From Triticum aestivum (taxonomy: Eukaryota; Streptophyta; Magnoliopsida; Poales; Poaceae), in the NCBI RefSeq assembly GCF_018294505.1, contig NC_057808.1, positions 358,968,696 through 359,032,695 of the forward strand: DNA of 64,000 nucleotides, in the 5' to 3' direction. Positions 12,516 to 24,246 of the stretch are shown here, one piece after another. The number at the start of each line of letters is the position of its first letter. Positions within the stretch are counted from its first letter, which is position 1. Made by a program: the position numbers and the translations under genes. The notes below the pieces were generated by a model, which searched no databases, was not told the origin of the DNA, and worked only from the letters and a program-made list of their open reading frames with translations.

Positions 12516-13017
12516 TAATTGATGAAAACATATAGATCAAAGCTTCGACAAATGATAATATAAATGAAATACATCGTCGCTTTGAGAAGTATGTGATAAG
12601 CAAGAGCTCCCCCTAAATTTGTGCACTATTTAAAATTTTCTTTTGAATGCAAATGCACAACCGATTGGGATCATGGGTTACTCTTCCATGTCACATACAT
12701 CTTGGTGGAGCACTCAAAATGATAGAATATAAAGAATATGCACTCATGACCAAGGCAAACATGATCGATCATACACAGGTATTAAGATATCATCATTCAA
12801 GCACACATTAAAGCATAACATGATCAAACACATGATCATAAGAGTATCTCACACAAGCATAAATATTGTAACAAGCAAACTATCAAACAACAAGTAGCAA
12901 GAGAGGCAAACAAAAGGCAAAACACACTCTCTCTCGAAGCCTAAGATCTGTACACTTTCTCCCCCTTTGGCAACAAGTTACCAAAAAGCTTGAAAATGCA
13001 TAGTGTTATGCGGCACT
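12516..13017 (-). other. Element B 3' untranslated spacer
   Basis: A/T-rich sequence between the end of the second B frame and the polypurine tract. No coding or RNA feature is visible. Confidence 0.5.
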
Positions 13018-15085
13018 CTAGGCATGATCTCTGGGAGCTCCTGAAGTGGTCTTCTGGCTGGTGGCTCCGGTGTGCATAGATGGCGTGGAGAGGACATCAC
13101 CTGCAAACGCTTCCGAGGATGTTTGAGGAACTAGAGGAGGTGCAACTGGAGGTACAACAGTGGCAGTTGTAGCAGGTGCTGAAGCAGTAGCTCTCGAGTC
13201 TCTGACAACTGGCACACCTATAGACCTATGTTCTCTTGACACTCTCTGAAATGCATCTGGAGTTGGCCTGTCACTCATGTCCTCAAGGTCTTCCTGTATC
13301 TTCTCAACTGTGGTCTGGATCTCAGTGACTTTCACATCTAGATCATGAAGCTTTGTCTCAAAGACCCTCTCAATGCTCTCTTGGTTTCGAGTCAGGGTGG
13401 CTAGTCCATTCTCTATTCTCACTGTTGCCTCAAGCAGATAGCTGAGATGATCTTGCTTGGTGTTGAGATTGACAGCTGAGACATCTCGCATCTTGGAAGT
13501 CTTTGCTGCCTTTGCTTTCTCTCGCTTCTCCTGAGTCTCTACAGATGTAGGATGTGATGCATGCATGACAACAACATTGTCCTCAAAGTCTGGCCTCAGG
13601 GGAAGGTGCTCTTTGTCTAGTAGATATGTCCCTGTCCCCATCTTGGAGTTGATGAGCATCTGAATGTGGGGGGCATATCCACATGACCTCTTCTAGTCAA
13701 CAGCAGTTCTCTTGATAGTTTCAACAATCAAGGTCATCACCCTGAACTTCTCTGGCACATCAAACATATGCAGCAGGTTGATGGAATGACCATGGATCAT
13801 CCTATGATCTCCTGATTTGGGCAACAGAGTGTGCTTCAATATAGTGTTTATAGTGGTCAATCTTGACAGCAGATAGTAGATGGAGCCAAACTTGTGAGTC
13901 TCCAAGGCATCATCGGGGATTTCCTTGTACATATGAGCCATGGAGTTATGATCTTTCCTGGGCTTGGCATAAACATCTATGTCATCCTCAGCTTCTTCAG
14001 GGGCATTTATCAACTTTGCCCATTCTGCAATGGATGATTGGTACCTTGTGCCTTCAGTCATCCAGACTATCTTGCCATCTGGATAGAAGTGGGCAGTTGA
14101 ATAAAATTGCATGACCATCTCATGATTCCATTTGATCCACTTTTTTCCAACAAAAGTGTCAACTCCGTTCATCCTGAAACTCTCATTAACTCCTGGGAAG
14201 TAATCTTCATTGGCATCAATGAATTTCCAGTCAAGCCATCTCATGTCACTTACTATGGGCTTCTTATCCAAAAGAACTGTCTCATAGAAATCTTGCTGCT
14301 CCTTGGTGTGAAATCTGTAGTCCACAATAGTCCTTCTCCTCACAGATATGGGTCTGTCTGTCTCCACAGTCTGATACCTGCATCCTTTCTCACTTTCATA
14401 TTTTCAGCAACTGGATGATTGTCATCATGATCTGGAATTTTTGGCTTAAGCTTCCTGAGCACTTGATGCTTCTCATCCTCTTGAACTTCTAGCACTGGGG
14501 CCTAGTTCTTCTCTGCAGCTGGGATGTTTCTGGTGGATCGCTTGGGTGCAGTTGACTTTGGAGCTTAATCAGATGGCTCGGGAGCTGTCTTGGGCTTAGA
14601 TGAAGCAGCCCCAGACTTGATAGCATGCCCCATAAGTTTCTGAGACTTTGGTGCTGGCTCTTCCTCTTCCTCATCATCTCCATCTGATCCTTTCATCATT
14701 GAAGGTTTTCCAATCACTTTGGCTATGGTCTTCTTAACCATTTCCTTTCTTTTCTTTCCTCCAGCAGCCTCTTCCTCTGTTGATTTCATGGTTTCAAGAG
14801 TGGAGGCTCTGGCTTTTGACATTGGAACTCTCTTGGCAGGGGCCTTCTTATGCATGCCAGGCTTGATGGCAGCAGCAGCTTGCTCCTTCTTGATTACTTT
14901 CTTCTTTGAGGTGACCTCCTCATCAACCACAAATTCCTCATCTTCTAATTCTGAGGTTGTTTTCTTCCTTTGCCTAGTTGCATCCTTAGGCAGGTTACTT
15001 GGCGTGCTTCTGCTACCCTCATCATAGTTGTTGTTTGAGGGACTAGTGCCCTCACTGAGATTTGCTTGCTCCTCTGACCTGTTCT
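13018..15085 (-). pseudogene. Element B second ORF, plant transposon-type domain, broken
   Basis: The frame reads on the minus strand and its start lies in the separate piece ending at 23560, so it was split by element C. The N-terminal third is Lys/Glu-rich and acidic (about 14640-15085). The middle (13693-14367) resembles the domain annotated in Pfam as a putative plant transposon protein, with WLDWKF and FYSTAHFYPDG-like motifs. The C-terminal part (13018-13659) has a coiled-coil-like stretch. Lesions are a TAA at 14565-14567, frame changes across about 14380-14565, and an in-frame TAG at 13693-13695. It is placed after gag-like sequence and before the polypurine tract. Its role is unknown and the copy is dead. 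Confidence 0.65.
15081..15085. other. Target-site duplication GTTCT, left copy (element C)
   Basis: GTTCT precedes the LTR start at 15086 and recurs at 23534-23538, right after the other LTR. It marks element C as one complete insertion. Confidence 0.9.
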
Positions 15086-15980
15086 TGTCGGATCTAGGGT
15101 TCCGGCAAAACCCGCAAGGTTCGAACACTAGGGTGCACGCGAAGTTCTTTCCCTACCGATCTACGCCCTAGCTCTTTAAGATCTCGCAGACGAACTCGAC
15201 GAACTCGCAACACAGAAAGACACGAGATTTATACTGGTTCGGGCCACCGTTGTGGTGTAATACCCTACTCCAGTGTGGTGGTGGTGGCTTGCCTCTTGGG
15301 CTGATGATGAACAGTACAGGGGGAAGAACAGCCTCCTGAGGTTGAGGTGTTCTTGTGCTTGTGTGGCTAAGGATTGGCTCAAGAGTAGATGCCTCTACTG
15401 CAGTGGCTAGTTCTACTTATATAGGCCCTAGTCCTCTCCCCAAATATTGAGCGGGAAGGGAGCCAACAACGGCCAATTTGAAAGGGGACAGCTAGTGCAG
15501 CTTATCCTGACAAAAGTGGTCTTCACCTGGAAAAGACTCTGGAGGTGACGCCGTCTTGGGCCCCATGGTGACCTCCGTCTTGCCGTCCTGCTGGTCTTCG
15601 GTCTCGTTGCACCGATATGGAAACCTTTGCTTGATGCCTCGGTACTCTACGCCTGCGCCTGCCTCCTTAGCGCCAAAGAGGAAACAAGGACGCTGCGCGC
15701 GCTGGCGCCCGCCTGGCGCCCGCGTGATCCCGATCGTCATGGCTCACGTCACGAGGTCCTCACGAGGTTTGCCCCGCCTTGATATCTCCGCTCCTCGTGA
15801 GCCTGCCTGGCGAGGCCGCTCCTGAGGAGGTCTTGCGTCGCCCGCCTCGCGAGGCTTGGCCCCTCGCAAGGGTCTTGAATGCCTTGTTGATGAAGATGGG
15901 CCGTACAGGCCTGCTCGCATAGCCACGCCGTCGGCCGCAGGCAGGCAAGTCTGGGGACCCCCGTTCCCAGAATGCTGACA
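15086..15980 (-). repeat. 3' LTR of element C
   Basis: 895 bp, starting TGTCGG and ending CTGACA on the plus strand. Its partner is 22639-23533. It holds a TATA-like tatata near 15418. Confidence 0.9.
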
Positions 15981-15997
15981 GTAGCCCCCGGGCCCAA
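15981..15997 (-). other. Polypurine tract of element C
   Basis: The minus strand reads TTGGGCCCGGGGGCTAC abutting the 3' LTR, a G-rich priming tract. Confidence 0.6.
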
Positions 15998-16222
15998 GGC
16001 GTGCTCAGGCTTGGCTTTGAGGCGAAGCCAAAGGTCAAGCGCGGAGCGCCGGGGGCCCCAAAAGCCTGCGGCCTTGGTCGACGCGTGGCGGTTGATTGGA
16101 CGTGGGCGTTTCCACTTCCCCATGCTGCCTCTGCAACTGCTCGACTTGACAAGTCCCTGCGACATGCAAGGAAGATCATCATTACCTGTGATCGTGGGAG
16201 GCGCCGGTTGGCCTTCTTCCGC

Positions 16223-16228
16223 TATAAA
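16223..16228 (+). promoter_or_regulatory. TATA box for the antisense frame of element C
   Basis: TATAAA on the plus strand, 87 bp before the ATG at 16310, within a GC-rich context. The spacing suits a plant core promoter with a short leader. No transcript evidence is available here. Confidence 0.55.
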
Positions 16229-16309
16229 TGGGGAGGGGGGCAGAGCCCCCGTCGCCCATCTCTTCCTTGCTCGCTTGCGTCTTTCCTCCTTGCTCCTCTG
16301 CCAGCAGCA

Positions 16310-17100
16310 ATGGCGCCACCGAAGAGGTTCTCCGCCGCGGAAAAAGGCAAGGCCCCTCGGGAGGGGCTCGGCTCCCCGGCGCCCAAGCGCGGGCGTGCCG
16401 TCCCCATAAGCACGCGGCGAACCCAGCTGCGGCTCCCCGATCCCGTGGTGGTGCCGCTGCGCGAGGGAGGGGTCGTTCCAGTCGCGGGAGCCCTGCTGAC
16501 GAAGGGAGGCGCGCCGTGGTCGCGCGGCCTCCCCGGCCGCGCTTCCGTTCTGCGGAGGTGTTGCCGGAGTTCGTTGTCTGGTCGGAGAATCCGGCCGGCA
16601 GCTGGCTCTAGCTTCCCCGCTTCCTTGCCGACGAGCTGTCGGCCCCCGGTCCAGGTGGGCTCTGGCTGCAGGCAGACGATTGTTGCGGCCGGGCTTCTTG
16701 GGTCGCGGTCGAGGTCTCCGTTGCGGGCAACATAGCTCTGGCCCGTGGCTGGCAGAAGTTCGCTCGCGCGCGCGGCCTGGGCAGGCGGTGCACCCTCCAC
16801 TTCAAGTGTGATGGCGACGCGACCCTCTACTTGAGGGTGTTCGGGGAAGACGGTCATCGTGCCGGGTGCTGCCCCGAGGTGAACGACGGCGAGGAGGTGC
16901 TCGGCCTTGGCGATGGTCGTAGTGAGGAGGAGGGTGAGCCCGCCGGCCGCATCTCGTCTGGCTATGGTGGCTCCTCTCTCGGCGACAGTTCCAGCAGTGG
17001 CGGCTACGACCAGCCGCCGCGTCGCGACGCCCGCCTCGAAGGTGGTGGTGGGTCATCTCGTCGCCACGCATCCGTGAAACGCGAGGAGGGGTCCGACTAA
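16310..17100 (+). pseudogene. Antisense ORF of element C with B3-like domain, broken
   Basis: It runs opposite to pol, between the integrase end and the 3' LTR. It starts at ATG 16310 with a basic N-terminus rich in Lys, Arg and Pro. In another frame from about 16540 it reads as a B3-type DNA-binding fold. An FVVWSENPAGSW block comes first, then LALARGWQKFARARGL-like sequence (about 16730-16780), then LHFKCDGDATLYLRVF (about 16797-16840). A Ser/Gly-rich tail ends at 17100. B3 domains bind DNA in plant transcription factors. Lesions are a frame change between about 16490 and 16550 and an in-frame TAG at 16609-16611. Antisense extra frames are known in Tat-type elements such as Grande. The B3 call is by eye. 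Confidence 0.6.
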
Positions 17101-17897
17101 GCCCGAGACATCGTCAAGGGCCTGCCCCCGTGGACTGCTGTAGGGGCGGGCGCTGCTTTTGTTTTGTTCTTCTTTTCTTTCCTGCATCAAAATGAAACTA
17201 GTATGGGCTCGGAGGGGCGTGTATCTAACCATGGCTCCTTAACCATTATGCTATGTTTGTTGTTCTCGCGTTGTGTCATTATTCCGTGCAGAGGTAACTT
17301 AGCTTGGCGTGTTTGGGGCAATCTCCTCTTCAGGAGGCACATGTTCCCTCGTGCCTGCCTTGACCTTGAGGTTGCTCAGGGACTGCAAAAAATTCGTTAG
17401 GAAGCTCGCTAGAAGACTTATCGTTCGCCCAAGCCTTGACCTAGCGCTCCATATCACGGTACCCGAGGGGCACGGATTTAAGAGAGGTGCACCAAATTGT
17501 GGGCTCAAATGAGGGCGCCTTGCGAGCAAGCAGACGGAAGGCAGAGAGAAGGGATAGATGCTCGCGAGGGCACCTGCCTAGCCCCCTCGCGAGGTGTGCG
17601 AGAGAGAAAACACACGCCAATTAAAGTCGGAAATAGCGACAAAAGGCGACAGAACCAAATCAGCGATGGACACCAGAAGCAAACTTCGATTAAAGAAAAG
17701 GGGCGAGCCAACTACGGAAAGCAAATGAAACCCGCGTCCGGCACCTAGTCTTGTCTTCAAGTCTTCTCACCAGCACGGAGCTAAGTGCTGCCACTAGGCG
17801 TGGGAGGGAGCCCCAGGGCCTGAGGCCGGCACCCCTGAGACTCCGGGGCATGTACAGCCCCACTCATTATTACGTCAGAGTGTCACGGGCGGCGATC
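17101..17897 (+). other. Element C non-coding stretch behind the antisense frame
   Basis: Probable 3' untranslated part of the antisense unit (T-rich around 17155-17185), then plain element sequence up to the tandem repeat. I see no supported gene. Confidence 0.4.
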
Positions 17898-17982
17898 TTC
17901 ACAGGCACTGGGCCTTCTTCACAGGTACTGGGCCTTTCTTCACAGGCGCTGGGCCTTGCTTCACCGGCATTGGACCTTGCTT
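17898..17982. repeat. Short tandem repeat, four units of 20-21 bp
   Basis: Units start at 17898, 17918, 17939 and 17960, each of the form ttcacaggcactgggcc. They lie just past the integrase stop of element C. Confidence 0.8.
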
Positions 17983-18014
17983 CATGGGTAGAACTTCCGG
18001 AGGTGCTGGATGTT

Positions 18015-19893
18015 TCAGGCGTTCTGGATGGGTACCCCGTCTTGCATCTCCAGGCGCGCGGCGCCTGGCCTGGAGACATGTACGACTCTAAATGGGCCCT
18101 CCCACATAGGTGAGAGCTTGTGCAGCCCTTCCCTGGAGAGGACCCGCCTCAGGATGAGGTCGCCCGCCTCGAGGGTCCTGGAACGGATGTGGCGGCAGTG
18201 ATATCGCCGCAGCGCCTGCTGGTACCTTGCCTCCCTCAGTGCAGCTTCACGTCGACGTTCCTCCCCCAGCACGAGGTCCATCCCCCGCGTGGCGTCCTGC
18301 TGTGCTTCATCAAACGCCAGGACCCGTGCGGAGCGATGCTTGACCTCGTGAGGAAGGACCGCTTCGGCTCCATAGACGAGGAAGAATGGGGTCTCACCCG
18401 TTGGCTTGGTGGCGGTGGTGCGGATGGACCACAACACGGACTGGAGCTCGTCGTGCCAGACCCTGCCGCAGGCCTCGAGCTTCTTCTTGAAGGTCCTGGT
18501 CTTGAGGCCCCTCAAGACCTCCGCATTAGCACATTCGGCCTGGCCATTGCTCCTGGGGTGTGCCACTGATGCGTAGCAAATCTGCGTTCCAAGGTTAGCA
18601 CAGTAGGTTTTGAAGAGGTTACTAGTGAATTGCGAGCCATTATCTGTGATGATGCGGTTGGGGACCCCGAAGCGGCTCACGAGGCCCTTGATGAACTTGA
18701 CAGCCGAACCGGCTGGGATGGTGCGGACGGCTTCCACTTCCACCCACTTGGTGAACTTGTCGATGGCGACGTAGAGGTAGCGGTAGCCCCCAGGCGCTTG
18801 AGGGAACGAGCCCAAGATGTCTAGCCCCCAGACTGCGAACGACCACGTGAGTGGGATGGTCTGGAGGCCCTGAGCCGGCTGATGAATCTGCTTGGCGTGG
18901 AATTGGCATGCTTCGCAGGACTTCACCAGCTCTGCTGCGTCGTTGAGTGCAGTGGGCCAGTAGAACCCACTGCGGAATACCTTGCTGACGAGGGTCCGTG
19001 ATGACGAGTGGTGCCCGCAGTCCCCACCGTGAATGTTAGTTAGCAGCTCCTTTCCTTGGTCCCTGGAAATGCAGCGCAGAGTAACGTCGTTTGGCCGCTT
19101 CCTGTACAACTCACCATCTTGGATGCAGTATGCCGTGGCTTGCCGGGCCACGCGCTCCGCATCCTCCTCCTTCTCCGGCAGTGCCCCTTGCTTCATATAC
19201 TCCTTGAATTCCTTGGTCCAGCATCCCTCCTGGGGCTCGAGCGCCAAGAGCAGGCGAGCTCCTGAGGTCGGGCTACAGGCTGGGGCTCCCGTGGCAGGCG
19301 GCTGCGGGAGCTCCTCCCGAGGCTGAGCTGCGCTTGAAAGTGGTGGTGTCGCCGATGGCTTGAAGAGCCGTTCCTCAAAGACGTCGGGCTCTTGTGGCTG
19401 CCGCTTGGATGCCCTCTTGGCGATGTTGTCGGCTTCCTTGTTGGTGCCTCGGGGCACATGTTGCAACTCCAGGCCCAAGAACTGCTTCTCCATCTTGCGC
19501 ACCTCCGCGAGGTATGCCTCCATATGCTCGTCCCTCGGCTCGTATACCTTGTTGGAGAAATTGACGAGGAGCTGCGAGTCGCCCTTAACAGTAAGGCCCT
19601 TCACCCCTAGAGCTGCCACGGCCTTCAGGCCAACTATGAGGCCTTCGTATTCCGCGATGTTATTGGAGACCTTCTCGCCCTGCTGAAAGTAAAGCTGCAC
19701 AGCGTAGTAGGGCTTGTCCTGAGTGGGCGAGATGAGTACTGCTCCAGCCCCCGCGCCCTGATGCGGGAAGGCGCCATCGAAATACATGACCCAGCCGTCT
19801 GGCGCTTCACTTCCTGGGGAGGTGGACCGGTCTTCGCCTTCTTCAAGTGTCGGGGCATCCGTCCATTCCGCCACAAAATCAGCGAGCGCGACC
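18015..19893 (-). pseudogene. pol: Element C pol, second RNase H and integrase part
   Basis: The frame is out of phase with the upstream pol frame because of an indel near 19893. It begins with a second RNase H of archaeal type: YFDGA near 19790, a conserved Glu in AEYEG, Asp in GDSQL, and Asp in NKEADN. Integrase follows. Its zinc-binding His and Cys residues are at about 18890-19025, and the catalytic D-D-E set is in GLDILG, TDNGSQF and NGQAECAN. The C-terminal domain runs to the stop at 18015, with no chromodomain seen. Within this segment the catalytic residues look retained. Integrase joins element DNA to the host genome. Confidence 0.85.
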
Positions 19894-22290
19894 CCTTGAT
19901 GACCCTGGTAGTGCTGAACTCCAACTGGAATGCTTGCAGCTTGATGTTCCACTCAGCGACCCTTCTAGCTAAGTTGGGGCTCCTGAGCACCCTCTCGAAT
20001 GGGTAGGCTGAGACGACCTTGATGGGGTGGCCCTGGAAGTAGTGTCGTAGCTTGCGCGAGGCCACCAAGAGCGCGAGCAGGAGCTTCTGGGGCATGGGGT
20101 ATTGTGCCCTCGCGTCCCGCAACACGGTGCTGACAAAGTACACCGGGTGTTCGACGAGGGCTGACGCATTGTTGAGGCTCGGGTCTTGCGGAGGTTGGGA
20201 TGTCTCCTGAGGTGGAGGGGTTCCTGACGCCTGATTGCTTGCGGGAACCTCGGTGACATTGTCCCGCCGAGCTTGGTCTTCTGTTGACGCTGCTAAGGCT
20301 CTTGCGGCGCCTTCCTGATCTTGCACTGCTTCAGCTGTAGCTTTTCGCGGCGTGCCCCTGCCTTGATGCTCCTCCCAAACCGCCACCAGTGCTGCACTGG
20401 CGGAGTAAGGGGTAGCGGCAAGGTAGAGTACTAGGGGCTCGAGAGGACGCGGCGCTACCATTACCGGAGGGCTGGTCAGGTATTTCTTGAGGTCTTGCAA
20501 GGCTCGGTCGGCCTCCGGGGTCCACTCGAACGGGCCCTTCTTCTTCATGAGCTTGAAGAAGGGTAAGGCGCCCTCTCCCAGGTTGGAGATGAAGCAGCCA
20601 AACGCGGTCACCCATCCTGCCAGCTTCTCCATCTCTTTGAGGGTCTGCGGTAGGCTCATGTCCTCGATGGCCTTGATCTTCTCCGGGTTTGCCTCGATCC
20701 CTCTGTGGGACACGAGGAATCCCAGCAGCTTGCCGGAAGGGACACCTAACACACACTTCTCCGGGTTAAGCCGCAAGTTCACCTGGCGCAGGCTCTCGAA
20801 GGTCTCCTCCAAGTCTTGAATCAAGGTTCTTGCCTCCCGAGACTTCACCACAATGTTGCCGACGTAGGCCTCCGTGTTTCTCCCGAGCTGCCACCCCAAG
20901 GCGATGTGCATCAGCCGCTGAAAAGTCGCGCCCGCGTTGCGGAGCCCGAAGGGCATGCAGGTGTAGCAGTACACCCCACACGGGGTCAGGAAGGCTGTCC
21001 TCTCCACATCTTCCACCGCGATCTTGATTTGGTGATATCCTGAGAACGCGTCCAGGAAGCATAGCAGGTCGCACTCGGCGGTGGAGTCGACGATCTGGTC
21101 GATGCGCGGGAGAGGGAACGGATCTTGAGGGCACGCCTTGTTGAGGTTGCTGAAATCGACGCACATTCGCTCCTTCCTGCCTTTCTTCGGCACCACGACG
21201 GGGTTCGCCAGCCATTCGGGGTACCTAACCTTGCGAATGGCACCCGCCGCCTCCAGCTTGCGGGTTTCCTGGACGACGAAGGCTTGCTTCTCTGTGGATT
21301 GTCGCCTTGCCTGGTGCTTCACAGGGCGCACATTGGGGCATACCCTTAAGTGGTGCTGAATCACCTCTCTCGAGACCCCCACGAGCTGATTGGGCTCCCA
21401 TGCGAATATATCCTTGTTTACGCGCAAGATCTTTGCCAATGCTTCCTCTCGGCTGGGGTTGAGGCCGGCACCTATAGTGAAGGTGGCTCCTGAGGACCCG
21501 TCCTCGTCGACGGGCACCTGCTTGGTTTCGGCCTTGTCTTGTGTGAACAACTGCTTCTTCTTGGTCGGTGCGGCTCCCTTGGGCTCGGAGGAGACGGCGT
21601 CGGCCGGCTGCGCTGCCGTGGCGGACTTGAGGGCGAGCCTGAGCGCCGCCAGGGCCTCCTTGGCGTCCCCCTTGACCATGAGGACGCCCATGCTTTGAGG
21701 CATCTTCATGAGATTGTAGGCCGGATGAGTCGCCGCCATGAACTGGGCCAGAGCTGGGTACCCGAGAATGGCGTTGTACGGGAGGCCGATGCGGGCGATG
21801 TCGAAGTCGACCAGCTCGGTGCGGTAGTTGTCGCGCGTGCTGAAGGTGACAGGGAGGCGGATCTGCCCCAGGAAGCGAGCAGTGCCACCACCAACTCCCG
21901 AGAAAGGCTTGTTGAGGCCGAGCCGCTCGAGTGGCACATGGAGAAGGCTGAAGGCCTCCACGGAGAGCAAGTTGAGGCCGGCGCCGCCGTCGATGAGGGT
22001 CTTGGTAACAGCCACGTTGCAGATGGAGGGCGTGGAGAGCATCGGAAGCATACCCGAGCCGGTGGTGGTGACGGGGTGGTCTTCCGAGCTGAAGGTGAGG
22101 TTGGCCTCCGGCGCCGCCCAACCCGGCGGAGCCCCCGAGCGCTTGGAAACGGCACCAACCTTGCGGAGGAACGGCTTGATGTGGCGATCTGAAGGCGGCG
22201 CTTGAGAGCCGCCCAGCAAGGCCGCGACCGCGTGGTGCGCCGGTACCGCATAGCACGCGGTGAAGAGGTCGCGGAGTCCCCCCCCAGGAT
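19894..22290 (-). pseudogene. pol: Element C pol, protease and reverse transcriptase part
   Basis: Protease carries the retropepsin-like motif LIDGGAGLNLLS (about 21950-22000). Reverse transcriptase follows with VPKKGRKERMCVDFSNLN, LDAFSGYHQI and MPFGLRNAGATFQR motifs. The catalytic box, normally YVDD, reads YVGN here (20855-20860 hold the altered codons). Both metal-binding aspartates of that box are therefore lost. The first RNase H region lacks the usual leading Asp (LYLAATPYSASAALV), as is common in Tat elements. The frame fails near 19893. A fusion to the remains of gag at the N-terminal side reflects an internal deletion. Confidence 0.85.
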
Positions 22291-22577
22291 GCTACCGTGG
22301 ATCTAGGGAGGTTGAGCAGCCAAGCGCGTGGCTCGCCGGCGAGGGCCATGGGGAGCCAGTTGGCCATGACCTTGTCGTCGCCCCCGGCCTCGAGGATGGA
22401 CTCCTCGTATGCCAGCAGGAAAGCCGACGGGTCCGCCGCACCGTCGTAGCACGGTGGCATCTCCGGCTTGAACTTGGCTGGCCACCGCACCCATCGTAGG
22501 GCGGGGGCCAGGGCTCGGAGCCCCCTGGGCCCGTCGTCGACGCCGGCCGTCGGAGTCGGTGGCGGGGCGCCTGCCAT
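22291..22577 (-). pseudogene. gag: Element C gag, N-terminal remnant
   Basis: It starts at ATG 22577, 62 bp behind the LTR. About 95 residues are readable, with the motifs FKPEMPPCYDG and ANWLPMALAGEPRAWLLNLP of Tat-type gag. A run of eight C (G on the minus strand) near 22278-22285 shifts the frame. The sequence then passes almost at once into the region before protease. The second half of gag, including any zinc knuckle, is missing. Intact gag forms the particle shell. Confidence 0.75.
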
Positions 22578-22618
22578 GCGGGCGGAGTGCAGATCGACAG
22601 AAGAGAAGCTACGGCGCA

Positions 22619-22636
22619 ACCCTACCTGGCGCGCCA
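22619..22636 (-). other. Primer binding site of element C
   Basis: The minus strand reads TGGCGCGCCAGGTAGGGT, two bases inside the 5' LTR end (22639). Sites beginning TGGCGCGCCAGG are common in grass Tat-type Gypsy elements. Confidence 0.8.
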
Positions 22637-22638
22637 AA

Positions 22639-23533
22639 TGTCGGATCTAGGGTTCTGGAAAAACCCTCAAGGTTCGAACACTGGGGTGCGCGCGAAGTTC
22701 TTTCCCTACCGATCTACGCCCTAGCTCTTTAAGATCTCGCAGACGAAGTCGACGAACTTGCAACACAGAAAGACACGAGATTTATACTGGTTCGGGCCAC
22801 CGTTGTGGTGTAATACCCTACTCCAGTGTGGTGGTGGTGGATTGCCTCTTGGGCTGATGATGAACAGTACAAGGGGAAGAACAGCCTCTTGAGGTTGAGG
22901 TGTTCTTGTGCTTGTGTGGCTAAGGATTGGCTCAAGATCAGATTCCTCTACTGCCATGGCTACTTCTACTTATATAGGCCCTGGTCCTCTCCCCAAATAT
23001 TGAGCGGGAAGGGAGCCGACAATGGCCAATTTGAAAGGGGACAGCTAGTACAGCTTATCCTGACAAAAGTGGTCTTCGCCTGCAAAAGACTCTGGTGGTG
23101 ACACCGTCTTGGCCTCCATGGTGACCTCCGTCTTGCCATCCTGCTGGTCTTCGGTCTCGTTGCACCGATATGGAAACCTTTGCTTGATGCCTCGGTACTC
23201 TGTGCCTGCGCCTGCCTCATTAGCGCCAAAGAGGAAACAAGGACGCTGCGCGCGCTGGCGCCCGCCTGGCGCCCGCCTGATCCCGATCGTCATGGCTCAC
23301 GTCACGAGGTCCTCACGAGGTTTGCCCCGCCTTGATATCTCTGCTCCTCGTGAGCCTGCCTGGCGAGGCCGCTCCTGAGGAGGTCTTGCGTCGCCCGCCT
23401 CGCGAGGCTTGGCCCCTCGCGAGGGTCTTGAATGCCTTGTTGATGAAGATGGGTCGTACAGGCCTGCTCGCATAGCCACGCCGTGGGCCGCAGGCAGGCA
23501 AGTCTAGGGACCCCCTTTCCCAGAACGACGATA
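22639..23533 (-). repeat. 5' LTR of element C
   Basis: 895 bp, the same length as its partner, with about 41 substitutions. The plus-strand end reads GATA where the partner has GACA, so the terminal inverted repeat TGTC...GACA is damaged in this copy. Confidence 0.9.
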
Positions 23534-24246
23534 GTTCTGGCTCTTACTGTTGTCTGACATGGCTTACACTAACCCTGTGAATAGATAGGTATAGGTAGAG
23601 TAGATGAGCATCACAAAGCATAGCTATTTTGGCAAAAAGTTGACTCAAAAACTTAATTTTAGTTTTCTGCAGAAAGCATTTCGGAGCTACCGATATGACA
23701 AACTCGGTGACACCAAAGCAACTTTAGAGTCTAAACATGTGATTTCGGTCAGACCAAAATGCAGTTCGGTGACTCTGAGATGCAAGGGTTTCATAGAGAA
23801 AGTGAACTCGGTCACACCGATTCGTACACTTCGGTCAGACCGAGTAGTTCATGTGCAATGGCCTGGGCCAAATTGGTGAGACCAAATTCTTCAAATTGGT
23901 CGGTCCGAGATGAGTTCGGCGGAAACCTAACCCTAAGTTTTTGATCAAAACTAATCTAGAGGAAGTTTTGGTTGGATAGAATGATCTCAATCATGGCTAG
24001 AAACATGGCATTGATCTTTGTGCAGGAATTGGAGTTAAAGATTGCACAAGGAGATCGAGTCCTTACCCTAACTCGGTGACGAACTCGCTACGGTGACAAC
24101 GGCGGTGGAGATTCATGTTGACGGCGGTGGAGACCAGCGGCAGGAGGGTGCTGGCGATGACGAAGACGACCCGGAGACCAAGAGTGGTGGCAGAGCTGGG
24201 CAGGCGCGGTTGTGAGTTTGAAGTAATTTCGAAAATTCAACCCGCG

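Larger units (their letters stand above)
15086..23533 (-). mobile_element. Gypsy element C, Tat lineage, complete but defective
   Basis: An 8448-bp minus-strand element with two 895-bp LTRs, a primer binding site, gag, protease, reverse transcriptase, RNase H, a second (archaeal-type) RNase H, integrase, and an antisense extra frame between pol and the 3' LTR. The second RNase H and the antisense frame place it in the Tat group of Gypsy elements. GTTCT flanks both ends. I count about 41 differences and no gap between its LTRs, near 4.6%. Gag is internally deleted, pol has a frameshift, and the reverse transcriptase active site is lost. Confidence 0.9.

Noticed and set aside
21225..22637. 470-codon minus-strand frame overlapping protease and gag
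   Set aside because: Only its first 95 or so residues are gag; the rest is a shadow of the protease/RT frame.
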